Assembly (NCBI GenBank): GCA_043228905.1
Contig: JBHGNT010000013.1
Location: 11,470,001-11,534,000 of the forward strand
Reading direction: 5' to 3'
Origin: Azolla caroliniana
Lineage: Eukaryota > Polypodiophyta
DNA: 64,000 nucleotides
The notes under the pieces: generated by a model
What the model was told of the DNA's origin: nothing
Databases searched by the model: none
What the model saw: the letters and a program-made list of their open reading frames with translations, nothing else
In this document: positions 10,530 to 22,617 of the stretch, piece after piece
Numbering within the stretch: position 1 is the stretch's first letter
Layout: each line of letters begins with the position of its first letter
Program-made: the position numbers and the translations under genes

Positions 10530-11270
10530 GTTTTTGCTTTGAGTGCCCGACAGTCAACTTTGATGTGTCCTGGTTTCTTGCAGTAGTTGCAGATTCGGTT
10601 GTCCCAGGACTTGCTCCAGCTTCGCTGATTGTTCGGCGGTCGGGAAGAGCTTCTTCCCCGGTTGTTCGATTGGTCGGTCGAACATCGTACTATGTAAGCT
10701 TCATCTGCCGAGTCTTTGGCAAAAGACTTTCTCCGAGCTGCTTCAGTTAGGATTGCGCTCGTGATTTTGGATGCACACGGTTGTGATGAAAGTTTCCCAA
10801 GAAGAGGGGAGACTACTCATGAGTATCATTGCTCTGAGTTCATCCTCTATTGACGTCCCCTGAGATGATATTTGGGAGCTTAGGCTTTCGTACTCGTTGA
10901 GGTGTGCCTGAACCGAATCAGATTCTTTCATCCGCAAGTTGTAGAGGCGTCGGATCCGATACATCTTCATTGCAGCGACCTTCTTTTTATAAGTTTCCGA
11001 TAGTGTTTTCCAAAGTTCAAAAGCTGTCGAGCATGATTACACTGTGAAGTACACTGACTCCGACAAGTGCATCCGAATCGTGGCGCGGACGATTCTGTCC
11101 AGCTTTAGCCACTCGTTTGCCTTGTATACTTCTGGAGGATTTTCATTCTCAATCGGGTCTATCTGACCCTTGACTATGAGATAGTCCTACATTTGTTCCT
11201 TCTAGAAGTTGAAGTTCGAACCGTCGAACCTCCTTAGACTCATCTCCGATGAGCCGGATGTTGATGCCAT
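10530..11270 (-). pseudogene. gag: C1 Copia gag with CCHC zinc knuckle
   Basis: The minus-strand ATG is at 11270 (MASTSGSSEMSLRRFDGSNF), typical of a Copia gag N-terminus, followed by stops (TAG after NFNF). The segment KMYRIRRLYNLRMKESDSVQ with HLNEYESLSSQISSQG is the conserved UBN2-type gag core (10743-10970). A CCHC knuckle, ICNYCKKPGHIKVDCRA, is at about 10550-10600. Several in-frame stops make it non-functional. Confidence 0.88.
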
Positions 11271-11772
11271 CTGATTCGGTTTCGGTTGGTAAGACTCTGT
11301 TCGGAGTTGACCAGGAACCTTAGTGGGGTGCAGCCGGTCGGCTCATCTGATATCGTCCTAGTCGGTTTTGAACCCGAGTTGGTTTGGTTTCGGATACTTG
11401 TTTGCTGAGCCTTCTTGGAGTGACTCCGATTAGCTTCTGATTGTATGCTGAATACTGATCACAAGAAACCGATTGTTTAGGCCGATTCTGCTTCGGATGA
11501 CTGCAGCGATGAGAGGGATGGATCCAACTGATCCTCTTGAATGCCGATCAACCGAATGAAGCACGAATTTTGTTGTTGCCTAGAGACCAATCTCAGGTGG
11601 TTACAATCACAGGAACAGAGTGCAGCCGACTAGCTTACTCCAATTAGTGATTTAACACAGTAAGATGTAGACTTCTTGTTTGTCTTCTCTCTTCTCTGTT
11701 CTTCAAGAAAAGTAGAGACAGAATGTTGTGTGGTGTACTATGACGGTCGGCAACAGGTTGAAGAACCTCCAA

Positions 11773-11785
11773 CGCTTTGATACCA
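11773..11785 (-). other. C1 primer-binding site, initiator-Met tRNA type
   Basis: On the minus strand the bases read TGGTATCAAAGCG, matching the usual plant initiator-Met tRNA primer site (TGGTATCAGAGC) with one difference. They begin two bases after the LTR terminus. Confidence 0.85.
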
Positions 11786-11787
11786 AA

Positions 11788-12320
<533 letters not shown>

Positions 12321-12836
12321 TAATGATGCATGATAAGCATGCTCATGCCAAGTCATACATACTATAATATTAAGCATACTGATTCTTGCATGCCAAGTAT
12401 TACATACTGAGTCTTACATACTATGAAGTCAATTTTTGCTGTAAGAAAAGACCGTGGCAAATACATCAAATACTAAGCTCTATAAGAATAAAGCACAATG
12501 TGAAAGGCTCAAGAGTTAAGAGAAGAAGAAAATTGAAAGGATATGAAGTTAGAGGTGTTTTTCAAAAGTAGAAAAAGCAAGAGAAAAGATAGAAGGAAAG
12601 AAAATGCATAATAAGGTAGAGAAAGCAGGGCAGAGAAAAAAGCTCATAACTTCTGCATCTCTTATCCAAATTTCAAAAAAAAAAGATTCATAAGAAAGCT
12701 AACAAAGAGAGCTTTCTTTACGATAAATTTAGAAACATAAAATAGAAATAATGATATGAAAAATGCATCACATAAACTCGAGCATATGTAAAAGAAAAGA
12801 AAAGAAAAAAGCAAGAATAACGCAACTACAAACCTA
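12321..12836. other. Stretch with no recognisable gene
   Basis: This AT-rich sequence lies between the C1 LTR and T1. The start probably belongs to the remaining U3 of C1. No coding motif or repeat boundary was seen apart from the CCTA (12833-12836) that forms the left target duplication of T1. Confidence 0.6.
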
Positions 12837-12871
12837 AACACGTTCGCGTTCACAAGTGGAAGGATTGCGCA
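12837..12871 (+). repeat. T1 left terminal inverted repeat
   Basis: Thirty-five bases start AACACGTTCGCGTTCACAAG and end GATTGCGCA. The same 35 bases occur at 58386-58420 at the end of T2. Confidence 0.93.
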
Positions 12872-13080
12872 TTCCACTTGTAGAATCTTCTTAAAACAAA
12901 GCAAATACACCCTCTCTACAAAAATTGGATGCAGTAGTATCACATGTTCCTCAACTTGATGAGAATTTGCAAATATAAAAATACATGATAGATCTACGAG
13001 TGGAGATCATTAGAAATCATGCAAGTTTAGACATGTTGATAAGTTAATGTAGGCATAATAAAGTTCAACTATGGCTCAAT

Positions 13081-13802
13081 ATGACGAGGTCTTCCTATTT
13101 ATAGGGATTGAACACATTGGTTAAAGTAACCATAGTCACCTTAACCAAGGTTGGTAACTTTGAGGATAGTTAGTTGGTAACCATAGTCACATTAACTAGA
13201 GTAACTTATGATTGTATTAATGATTACAGTCAAACTAACATATTGATCAATCTTTTATAGTCATAACAACCTACAATGACTTCAAAGGTTATGAAGGAGA
13301 CAATGATAGAGGTTCATGAATGTACCAATGATTGATTACTAAAAGCAACAAATTTTATGACTCTCAAATGCTATGTATTAAAGATGTTGGCATGAATTAA
13401 CCAATGATTGATAAGTCTAATATTTAAAATGGTGAGCATTAAAGAACCAATGATTGAGACGTTCAATATCAAAATGGGTGCCATTAATTAGCCAATGATT
13501 TTAACATTAATCCAACATATTCATGGCTTGTTAATGATTAGTTTTATATTTTACTTGATTTAACTTCATAAAGATCTAGTTTATATAATAATTGATATTT
13601 TAAGTACAATTAATTTATTAAAAATAATTTTTTGATGTATTGTATTAATAGAATATTACATAATATAGACATTCTATTGATTTGGCTTTTGTTTAGAGAG
13701 AAGTTTATGTTTAGAGAGGAGTATATATTTAGAGAGGAGCTTATTAGTTTTTTTCCTTACCCTAAGCACATAACTTAGAGAGCCCTATCTAGACCTTAAG
13801 CC
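13081..13802 (+). promoter_or_regulatory. T1 intergenic/promoter region with repeated CCAATGATTGA motifs
   Basis: The block is shared with T2 (61525-62255). On the minus strand it carries a TATA box, CCCTATAAATAGG (13093-13105), directing transcription away from the transposase gene. It contains the motif CCAATGATTGA at 13325, 13401 and 13447, and CCAATGATTTT at 13492, plus two copies of GGTAACCATAGTCAC-like sequence near 13125-13185. Immediately upstream of the transposase ATG the unit TTTAGAGAGGAG is repeated. This fits a bidirectional promoter or transposase-binding region. Confidence 0.55.
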
Positions 13803-16583
13803 ATGAGTGAAGATTCACCGTTCTCGATTGAAGAATATTGTTTGTCATCAAACCCATCGTTTTCTACTGAAGAGTATTGTTTGTCAACAGAGTCACCATA
13901 TTCGATTGAAGAATATTGTCTGTCGACCGACTCACCATATTCTATCGAAGAATATTGTCTGAGCTCATCTACAGGGAATGTAAATAATGACACATGTGAA
14001 GAGTTCTCTATTGAAGAATACGATATTAATAAAGATACCGAGAATGAAGGAAGTGCCCAGGAAACATTGAATAACATTGGCGATGGTCACAACAGAGAAT
14101 TAGACTGTAACAAGGTTACACCAACCTCTATGCAGGAAGAGAAATCTGGGAGCCCTATGCATATTAGAAGAATCCCACGAAGAATTCGTCTGGCTAGATT
14201 TAGCTTGGTGTCATCAGATAAACAGATTGGATTTGATGTCAACAAAATATGTTGTGCCCGTGGTTGTATGTCTATGATTGGAAAATCAAAGTTGCGAGAA
14301 TTAAGGCGATACTATTTTTCGATGACCGGTGATGAGCAAGACACTTACCTCGGGTCACATATGCAACTAGTATCTGACAAATGTACGGGGATCAAAGTAT
14401 CATTCGAGTATTATATCTTCCATGCGCAACAGATATGTAGAGTTGCATTCAAAATTGCGTTATGTGTTAGTAACATGCGGCTACATAGAGTACAACAACG
14501 TCTACTTAGCGGGGATCAGATGCTCAATTGTAAAGAGGTTCCAAGTATGCAAGGTGCAATTGGAAGACTAGCTATTGGCTGGATGAAAACTTACTTTCAG
14601 TTAAATTGTGAAGTAATGCCCACTACAGGTAGGATGCATCTTTCTGATAATTATACACGTCGGGAAGTTTATGATGTCTATCGATCTGATATGCTGGGCT
14701 CACGTAATAAGTCTATCACCTATAGCCAATTCACAAGATTATGGAGAGCTCGGTTTTCAAATGTTATTATTCCTCGTAAAGTACGTATGGGGTATTGCTC
14801 CATTTGTGCAAATCTTAAAAGTTTGGCTAAAGGTGCAAAGACATCAATGGAAAAGGATATGAGTAAGAAGTTACTACAAGAGCATCGTGAGGCACAATCC
14901 TTAGAACGAAGGAAGGCGATGCATCATAGAGAGAAGTGTTTGAAGAGGCTCGAACAATACATGTGCTTAATGATAGATGGCATGGACCAGAAGAAGACAT
15001 GCTTGCCGCATATGCGGAGGCTCCCCAAAGATGTCAATGATGAGTGCCTTGTTCAAATGCACTTGGTGGGATGCTTGGCTTATAAAAGGTCTGTTCGACC
15101 TCACGTCTTCATTACTTACCCCAATGTTCACAATGACCCTAACCTAACAGTTATAGTGATTCACCGAGTTTTGATGTCTTGGGGACAACCTTTCCCCCCT
15201 GTTCTATACATTCAATTGGACAATACTGCTAGAGAGAACAAAAATTCAACTGTATTTGGCTATCTAAGTATGTTGGTCAACCTAGAATTGTTTAGGAAAG
15301 TGAAAGTCAATTTCCTTTTGGTTGGCCACACACATGACCATATAGTTCAGATATTTAGCACATTCTCCAGACAGTTGTCTCGGCATGATGCTTTCACTTT
15401 ACCTAAACTATTTGATGTCATTTGTGATGCTTATACACCACGCCCAAAAGTGTTACACTTGAAGGAGGTATATGACTTTAAGAGATATATATTAGATGGG
15501 GGTGGTGGGAATGTTAAAGTGCTTGCTCAGTTAAACAATATAAGTTTCAATCACATTTTTTTGATAAAGAAAAATGGAATAAGTGGTTCTACACTTTTGT
15601 ATGCTAAACAATATTCATCTTCTACAACATGGGAACCTGAAGGTGGTTGCCAGTTATTACTTTGTATGCCGAGTACAATTGTCCATGGAGCTAAGCAAAT
15701 GCCAATTGAGAAGAAAGGACAGTTGTAGAGCGACTTGGTATCAGAACAAAAACGGTCATGGGTCCAAGCCTTAGAAGAAAAAAGAAAGCATATTGAGGCC
15801 GCCAAGAAATATGCCGCACAACAAGACACGTCATGGTGGGATGTATTTTATAGTGATCAGAAAGAAATTATAGACAATTGTGTATCTGTTGATAATTGGA
15901 ATTTGGAAACGCCATTCACATGGTCGCTGCAACATGATCGCGTAAATAGAAGTCCGGAGCAACTAGTAAATGCGATTAATGACAGCTTGGTCCATCCACA
16001 ACAAAGAGACATTTATGTGGGACCAAGGATGACGAAAGCAGCCGAAGCTAGATGGCAAGGAAATTTGCAAGAGCTCACCGCGGGGATGTTGATTGCAACG
16101 CCGACTGATGAGAACTCACATGGCCACCAATTTTGGGTTGGTAAAATTCTAGAAGTGCTAATGCATGAAATAGAAAACACGATCAAGTCTATAAATGTTC
16201 ATTGGTACAACACCAGAAGTGCAAATGCTTTTATAGGTAAGTATACATTGGAGATGATTGAATGCCAAACAAGAAGGGGAGGTAGGGAGAGGAAGCGAAA
16301 CATTCGCAACACCTCGACCCTTGATATCTCTGATGTGGATATCATCGTGTACGACTTCACACTTACAAAAGCCAGACGATTAAGGAAGTCAACAATAGAT
16401 ATAATAAAAGAAAAATTACCAGGTCTACAAGGTGGCTCGAGTCAAAGGCAAACGAGATCTGCTACATATAATCTAGAGTCAAACCATTTGGTTTATGACG
16501 AAGATAATGCACTGATTGGTACATCCGAGGATGATGAGGAGGAATCGTCATTGTATATTAGTTATAGTAGTGATTCTCCGTAA
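13803..16583 (+). pseudogene. T1 transposase-like protein (DDE/D-type, DUF7869-like), one internal stop
   Basis: The 926-codon frame is broken only by TAG at 15726-15728, where T2 has CAA. The N-terminus has four copies of a 13-14-residue repeat (S-P-[FY]-S-[IT]-E-E-Y-C-L-S). A central cysteine pair (YCSICANLKSL) is followed by a possible RNase-H-fold triad: D392 or D395 in LMIDGMDQKKT, D473 in LYIQLDNTARENKN, and GHTHDHI-V-QIFS, where the third acid (D in T2 and T3) is V515. The C-terminal part carries FWVGKILEVL and VHWYNTRSANAFIGKY, resembling a small reader-type domain, then a basic and an acidic tail. I believe plant proteins with this core are annotated as DUF7869; the transposase role is inferred from the TIRs, copy number and triad. 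No introns are evident. Confidence 0.78.
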
Positions 16584-16906
16584 AGGAGTGATCATGAATG
16601 TATATTTGGCTATTAAGTGTAACTACATTCCGCTTGTAACAAATCGAGTAATATAAAATCATGTGTTTTGAATTCTTATGATTTCTAAAAAATCATTTCT
16701 TATAAAATAACATTGGTTGTAAAGTTTGTGATATAAATTGAGAATGTATGTTTTTGAAATTCGTCTTTTTTTAGTTACTTCTAAATCACGAAAATAGTGG
16801 ATTTTTAACCTTTTTCATAGTATGTTTGAACTTGTATGATACTGGTATCAATGTGTTTTGTAAAATCATTGAAAAACCCCTAAAATTTCCCTTATCCTTC
16901 CATTTA

Positions 16907-16941
16907 TGCGCGATCCTTCCACTTGTGAACGTGAACGTGTT
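16907..16941 (-). repeat. T1 right terminal inverted repeat
   Basis: Read on the minus strand it starts AACACGTTCACGTTCACAAG. It differs from the left TIR at two positions, both G/A or T/C transitions, and is followed by CCTA, the right target duplication. Confidence 0.93.
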
Positions 16942-16945
16942 CCTA

Positions 16946-19900
16946 TAAATATGAGGGTATTCTTTGCAATAAGGGGGAGGATAGATTATCTACAAGAAGA
17001 AGGGAGAAAGAATAAGAGGGTTATAAGAAGCTTAGTAGAAGAAAGGGTGAAGAAGGAAAGAGAGCCGAACACGGAAATCGGCAACGGTCGCATTACGCCG
17101 AAGGATCGGAAGGATCCAGAACCGACAAAACTGGAAAGGAGACAATCGTCTTGATGAAACACAAGGCAAACTCGATGAAAAAGACCATCTCACAATCGGA
17201 TGAGGTGTGGTATGTGGACTCCACAATGTCAAATCATATGACGAGCTATGAAGAATGTTCATCCCCGACACCAACGAAGTCGGAACCGCTATGTTTGCAA
17301 AAAGACAAAAGGTCGAGTCGGATATCGACCTATGACACAAGCAGTTCAGCCATATCAACTTCCCACGGCTTTGGGAGATGCACTAAAAGGACATTTTTTT
17401 GGGATTACCAAAATTTATTGGCCGAAACGACCAAGTTTGTGAAGCTTGCCCGCTAGGGAAGCAACACTGACTTCCATTCCCCAACGAGGGATATCGGAGC
17501 CGGAACTAGCTCGATTTAATCCATTCATATGTTTGGGGACCGACACAAAACATGAGCATCGGAGGAAGCCGTTATTTTGTAACCTTCATCGATGACTACA
17601 CTCAACACACTTGGGCGTGCTTGATCTGAAAGAAGAGTGAAATCTTCGCCTGCTTCCTGAAGCTAAAGAACCTTACCAAACGGGAAACGAACAAAAAGAT
17701 CAAGTGGCTGAGGTTCAATGGTAGAAAAGAGTACTTTTTTGACCAGTTCTCGAGTTATCTGCATAAGGAAGGAATTCTGCGAGAATTCTCTTGCAGATAC
17801 ACACCGGAGCAAAATGGTGTGGCTGAACGGAAGAATTGGATGATAGAGGAAGTGGCCGAGGCTATGCTCGAGGAGAAGCATTTGCTGAAATTCTATTGAG
17901 CCGAAGGTGTTAGGAAGGCGGTATACCTGTAGAATCAGACTTCTACAAGTGGAGGAGTGTAGCCACATGAGCTATATTTAAGGATGACATCAAATCTGGG
18001 ACACTTGAGGGTGTTCGGAAGCATTGCCTATGTGCATGTGCCGAAGGAGAAATGGAGGAATCTAGATGCAAAAGCTGATAAGTGCAATCTCGTTGGCTAA
18101 TCGGACGAGCAAAAGGGTTATCAGTGTTATAACCCCCGAACAAAAGAGGTCCCAGTAAGCCGAGATGTCATTTTTGACGAGTTGGATTCGTGGTACTTGC
18201 CCTTGTCTCCAAACCTCGACAAGTCCATCCTGAATACTGAGGATTAAGTCAATGAGGCCGAAATGCCTCCGCACGAAGAAGAAATCGAAACTCTGGAAAT
18301 GAGTTCAATCTCATTCCGGCTATGTGGGCTGAATGAGAGACTCAGTCGGATGAGGAGTCGGCGAGTAGTGGAGACTCAACTGTGCTGTCCCCACGCAAGG
18401 AACCGAGGAGATAGTTCACGCGGAAAGAGAAGGGGAAGAAGAAGAAGATGTTGGAATATGGCACCGACAAGGAAGAGTTGTATAGGAGAGAATCGAACTC
18501 CAGAAAGCATGAAGAAGGACCTCCCGAGAAGAGGTCGGAGTCGGTCACTTGGGACATTAAATCGGTAGAGCAGAAATTGCACCGATCTACCTGCTAGAAG
18601 AACCCCGTAGTTCGGTATGGGTACAACGATTATATGGTGCATCATTATGCGTACATGATGAAGGTGGCAACAGTGCGTGAGTCGAAGAGCTACGCATGGC
18701 CGACAAAGGACGCAAATTGGCATGCCTCTATGGAGGAAGAGATGTGTGCTCTCGTAGAGAACAAAACATGGGACCTGGTTGACGCACCAAAAGGGGTGAA
18801 GCCAATCGGATGCAGGTGGGTGTACAAGGTCAAGTACAACACTGACAACTCCGTCAACCAATACAAGGTATGGTTAGTGGCTAAAGGCTATGCGCAACAA
18901 CACGGCATCGACTATGATGAGACATTTGCACTAGTCCGTGTCTTGGTATCGGTAGTTGCGGCAAAGGGGTGGCACTTACATCAAATGGATGTAAAGAATG
19001 CATTCCTACAAGGTGAGCTTGAGGAACAAGTGTACATGGTACAACCCCTTGGATTTTAGTCCGGAATGAACACGTTAACTATTTGCCAACTGAAGAAGTC
19101 CATCTACGAACTCAAGCAAGCCCCGCATGCCCAGAATGCGAAGATCACGCAATGATTGCGTTGGATGGGGTTTGCCAAGTGGAAGTCGGACTCTTCAGTT
19201 TTCATCCGTCCAGGTCGGAGTGGGCCGATAAGTCTTTTACCTTATGTTGATGATTTAGTCATCGCCGGTGCCGACCAAGAATAAATCAGCAACGTCAAGT
19301 CCCAACTAGCGACATCATTCGACATGAAGGAACTGGGAGACCTTCATTACTTCCTCATAATTAGAGTGATCCATATCCCCGACGGAATATTGTTATCTCA
19401 GTGACATTATGTGCTGAATATGTTGTACAAGTTCGGCATGACCGATTTTCGACCGGTCTCAACACCCCTTGACTAGAATCAGAAGCTACGTCCCGATTCC
19501 GGACCGACTTGCAACGAGAAACGGTTGTGGGAAATTGTCAAAAGCCTAATATATCCTACTATCACCCGACCCGACATCAACTATGCGGTCGGGGTGATAA
19601 GTCAGTTTATGCATCGACCAACCATCGAGCACCTTCAGTGCACGCACCGCCTATTGCGATATGTGAGTGACACTAAGGATCGGGGATTGTTGTACCGACA
19701 CGGTGTGACCGAATAGTTAGTCGGTTATACAAATGCCGACTGGGCAGGTGATGCGTCAGGTCATTGGTCAACATCCAGCTTTGTGTTCTCTCTTTGTAGT
19801 GCAGTTGTTGCGTGGAGCAGCAAGATGCAACCGACAGTGGCACTGGCAAGCACTGAGGTTGAGTATTGAGGAGTTACCGTTGCGACCTGTGAAGCCATAT

Positions 19901-20214
19901 GGCTTCGACGGTTGCTGTTGGACCTCTGGATCAAAGTACCGACTCTGGTCCCAATCTACCGCGACAACATTACTAGCATGTAGCTTGCCAAAAACCCCGT
20001 CTTCCATGCTCACACAAAACTGCCAAAACCCTGTCTTCTATAGAAGTGCATTATCATTTTGTGTGCGAGCGGGTCCTGAGTGGTGAAGTTGAGCTCCGAT
20101 ATGTTCGAAACAATCTGCAGGTTGCCGACATCTTCATGAAGCCACTCGGATCGGACAAGTTGCAACACTTTTCGGATATGCTTGGGCTACAACATCTCGA
20201 CGTGCTGCACTTGA
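16946..20214 (+). pseudogene. pol: C2 Copia gag-pol remnant (protease to RNase H)
   Basis: Degenerate but ordered Copia domains. Protease: VWYVDSTMSNHMTSYEE near 17205-17250, with the catalytic DSG changed to DST. Integrase core is at 17590-17960 (QFSSYLHKEGI, YTPEQNGVAERKN). The linker is near-identical to 1-1146. RT: ENKTWDLVDAPKGVKPIGCR (about 18760-18820), HQMDVKNAFLQGELEEQVYM and catalytic LPYVDDLVIAG near 19240. RNase H: TRPDINYAVGVISQFMHRP, YTNADWAGDASGH, ALASTEVEY, and VRNNLQVADIFMKPL near 20100. There are many stops and frameshifts. T1 lies at its left end and no 5' LTR was found. Confidence 0.9.
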
Positions 20215-20791
20215 GGGGGAGAACCGGAATAGGAATCGGGAAAATAGGTAAAGGCACCGAAGAAGCAAGGGGAGTCAAGAAGAAATCGGCACATCTGATA
20301 AAGTCGGAACGAGCGGCGGTGGGGACAGATTCACGAAGGACAGAACTATCTGGAAAGGGAAGGCCAAGACTCGGACATGGTTTGATGTGGTGAAGGGCCT
20401 TAAGATTGAAGAAGAATTGGAGATAGCCAATTCAGACAAGAGCTGGAACGAATTGGAGATAACTGATTCAGAAGAGGTGTTCGATTTGGAGGAGCTGAAT
20501 TGATTGAAGGCCAAACGGACGAGAAGGCGGCAAAAGCCAACACCGAAACAAAGGAATTGTCAGGTCGATGAGCGCTTAAGTTGCGACCGCGAGGAAGCTG
20601 ACAAGGGCCTTACGAGCACACAAGCCGACCGAAAGGGTCGAGATGCGTGGAACCAGAGGGGTTGAGGAATGCAGAACTAAAATGGATGGGGAGCAAGAGC
20701 AAAAAGGCATGAAGACACCATGAGGAGCCATAGGAAAGGACCGGCAGACACTGACACCGCGATCCGACCTCAAGTTGAGCTTGAAGTAGAG
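20215..20791 (+). other. C2 region between pol and 3' LTR
   Basis: It starts at a purine run (GAGGGGGAGAACCGG) just after the RNase H tail. The rest is GA-rich with no recognisable domain. It is probably the 3' untranslated part of C2, although the usual Copia spacing from polypurine tract to LTR is much shorter. Confidence 0.5.
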
Positions 20792-21213
20792 TGTTGAGCG
20801 AGCAAGCTCGCAATGATCCGGATTGGCGGAATAAGCCAAGAGCTGGATTGGTCTCCAGAACGAAGAACCGGAATGGTGTCCGGATGTGAGTGTAACCGGT
20901 AGGCCATTAGAGGCCTACGGTCCTAGCTTAGTATGTAGGCATATTCTTAGGAGTTAGTGTTAGTTGCTCTGTACGAGCATTGAAGTACATGTCAGTGCTT
21001 CTGACCATCCTTTTAAGGACTTGTATAAAAAGTGCTCATAGAGCACATTGTATGTACAGAGTGTTTATTATTTTGAATTGAGTTTATGTTTTGCTCTTTC
21101 TGTCTCTCCCGCGTTTTGTGTATTCTCAAGTTTCCGTTAAACCTTCATCTTTGTCTTTTTGTTGCTATCTAGCTAAGCCAATCGTGTCTACACTTCTGCA
21201 CATAATGTTTACA
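20792..21213 (+). repeat. C2 3' LTR
   Basis: It starts TGTTGAGCGAGCAAGCTC and ends TTTACA, and aligns along its length with the split C3 LTR (29272-29414 plus 40874-41205). It includes a TATA box (TGTATAAAAAG near 21022) and the conserved CTCTTTCTGTCTCTCCCGCG block. Confidence 0.85.
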
Positions 21214-22186
21214 CTAATCAATTGACATTGATGAACCACTCATTCCAATGTTCATACAAAGGAATGGGTGGGCTAACTTGGAATTTGGTGCATGGGTATT
21301 GTATCAAATGCCAATTGAAATCCCAATATGATTTGGATTTCTTCAATAGTAATGAACATTTCTGTAAAGCATACCAACCCAATAATTTGCTTCAATGTAC
21401 TATACCAGTAGACAAACCAATAATTATTTATTTGGAGATTGTTTAAAATGTTCAACTCATCTATCTACTCTTGTGCTTTGCAAATATTGTGCTAGCCCTT
21501 TGGGATCTCCATTAGACACCATCTATTGTTACCCTTGAATTTGGCGAAAGGGATCTATTAGGTATCATCCCTATAAGGTGATCAATTCTCACCATCCCTA
21601 AGGAAATGGAGTACCTCTTGAATGCCATGAAAGTTCCAAGAGGGTCATCATCGAGAATGTCTATGGTTCTTGCTAGTTTAGTTAGACAATTGAATTACAG
21701 ACTTTTGCCATGCAAGTGCCATTGTCTATTCATTCTTCTCCTCTCTTTTTTGTAGCATGAGCTAGCCTTGTGGTTTAGCTCAGGTTGTGAGCTGATGGCA
21801 TTCATAAGATCCCACTCATGAGATTAAGTTGCATGACTTCTAGCTTTGTGAGTTAAACTCATATTTATTTTTCCTTGAAACATTTTCTTCAATAGTATTA
21901 AAAAAAGTCTGAAGACTACAAGTTGAAGTTATCTGCCCAAAGGCTTACAATATAGAATAAAAGACATTGTATGTACGCCAAAACCTGTACATACAACATC
22001 CAGCTAGAATGTAAAACTCCCCTCACCGCTGCTCCCCATGAGAACAAGCAACCAACATTGATCATTAGGAAAAAAGAAAGAACTTTATTCCATACTTGTT
22101 AAGCCAAGGGACACAACTAGAGGGCATGCTTAGTAGTCTCCTGAGTTGCATAACAGAAGCCAGATTGCCTGAGATTAGGTGCTACA
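21214..22186. other. Unassigned stretch with one unrecognised open frame
   Basis: A plus-strand frame at 21222-21446 carries paired cysteines (HGYCIKCQL, SNEHFCKAY) that continue weakly beyond its stop in another frame (LCKYCASPLG). This might be a zinc-ribbon exon relic, but I do not recognise the family. From 21500 to 22186 I see nothing except a TGTACGCCAAAACCTGTACA-type near-palindrome around 21970. Confidence 0.35.
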
Positions 22187-22478
22187 TGTCATGATATGGC
22201 ATGGTATAGCTCTAAAAGGATTTGAACCGAACCCTTACCATTAAACTATGCATTGTAATATAAAAGATTTTATTTTCATCTATTATTTCACTATAGGAAA
22301 TTCACGTATATTCTGGATTACTCTCGAACATTCTAGAAACTTTAGGAGTACTCCTAACAGTACTATAAATAGAGACACATGGCATTATTAAAAACCAATT
22401 CGGTTCAATGCGAGTCTGAAGCCTCCTAGTTGTTCTTGTATCCGTCTTCATACAATATACTTCTGGTTGTCATCACTC

Positions 22479-22517
<39 letters not shown>

Positions 22518-22615
22518 ATGACTCTCACACACTCTTTGCCTTCTTAGTACTAATCCTCATTCTTCCCCTCTATCTTTAATACTAATTTTCCTTGCCTCTA
22601 GTACTATCCTTGATA
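22187..22615 (+). repeat. G2 5' LTR
   Basis: TGTCATGATATGGCATGG starts it and CCTTGATA ends it. A TATA box is at 22364-22370, the predicted RNA start block CCAATTCGGTTCAA is at 22395-22408, and a (CT)n run lies near 22478-22510. Confidence 0.9.
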
Positions 22616-22617
22616 GT

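Larger units (their letters stand above)
12837..16941 (+). mobile_element. T1, long-TIR DNA transposon with DDE/D-like transposase gene
   Basis: The 35-bp terminal inverted repeats begin AACACGTTCGCGTTCACAAG on the left and, on the opposite strand, AACACGTTCACGTTCACAAG on the right; they match at 33 of 35 positions. The element is flanked by the direct repeat CCTA (12833-12836 and 16942-16945). It is 4105 bp and encodes one long transposase-like gene. From about 13081 to the right end it is nearly identical to T2 (58386-62255, opposite orientation). The left 244 bp differ from T2, which there continues into a second gene. It lies at the left edge of the C2 Copia remnant. Confidence 0.9.

Noticed and set aside
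13796-14077. Minus-strand frame with QYSSIEYG repeats opposite the T1 N-terminus
   Set aside because: It is the shadow of the SIEEYCLS repeats on the plus strand; the same shadow occurs in T2 at 61250-61534.
21222-21446. Zinc-ribbon protein gene
   Set aside because: Only two cysteine pairs in different frames; no domain recognised and no exon structure evident.
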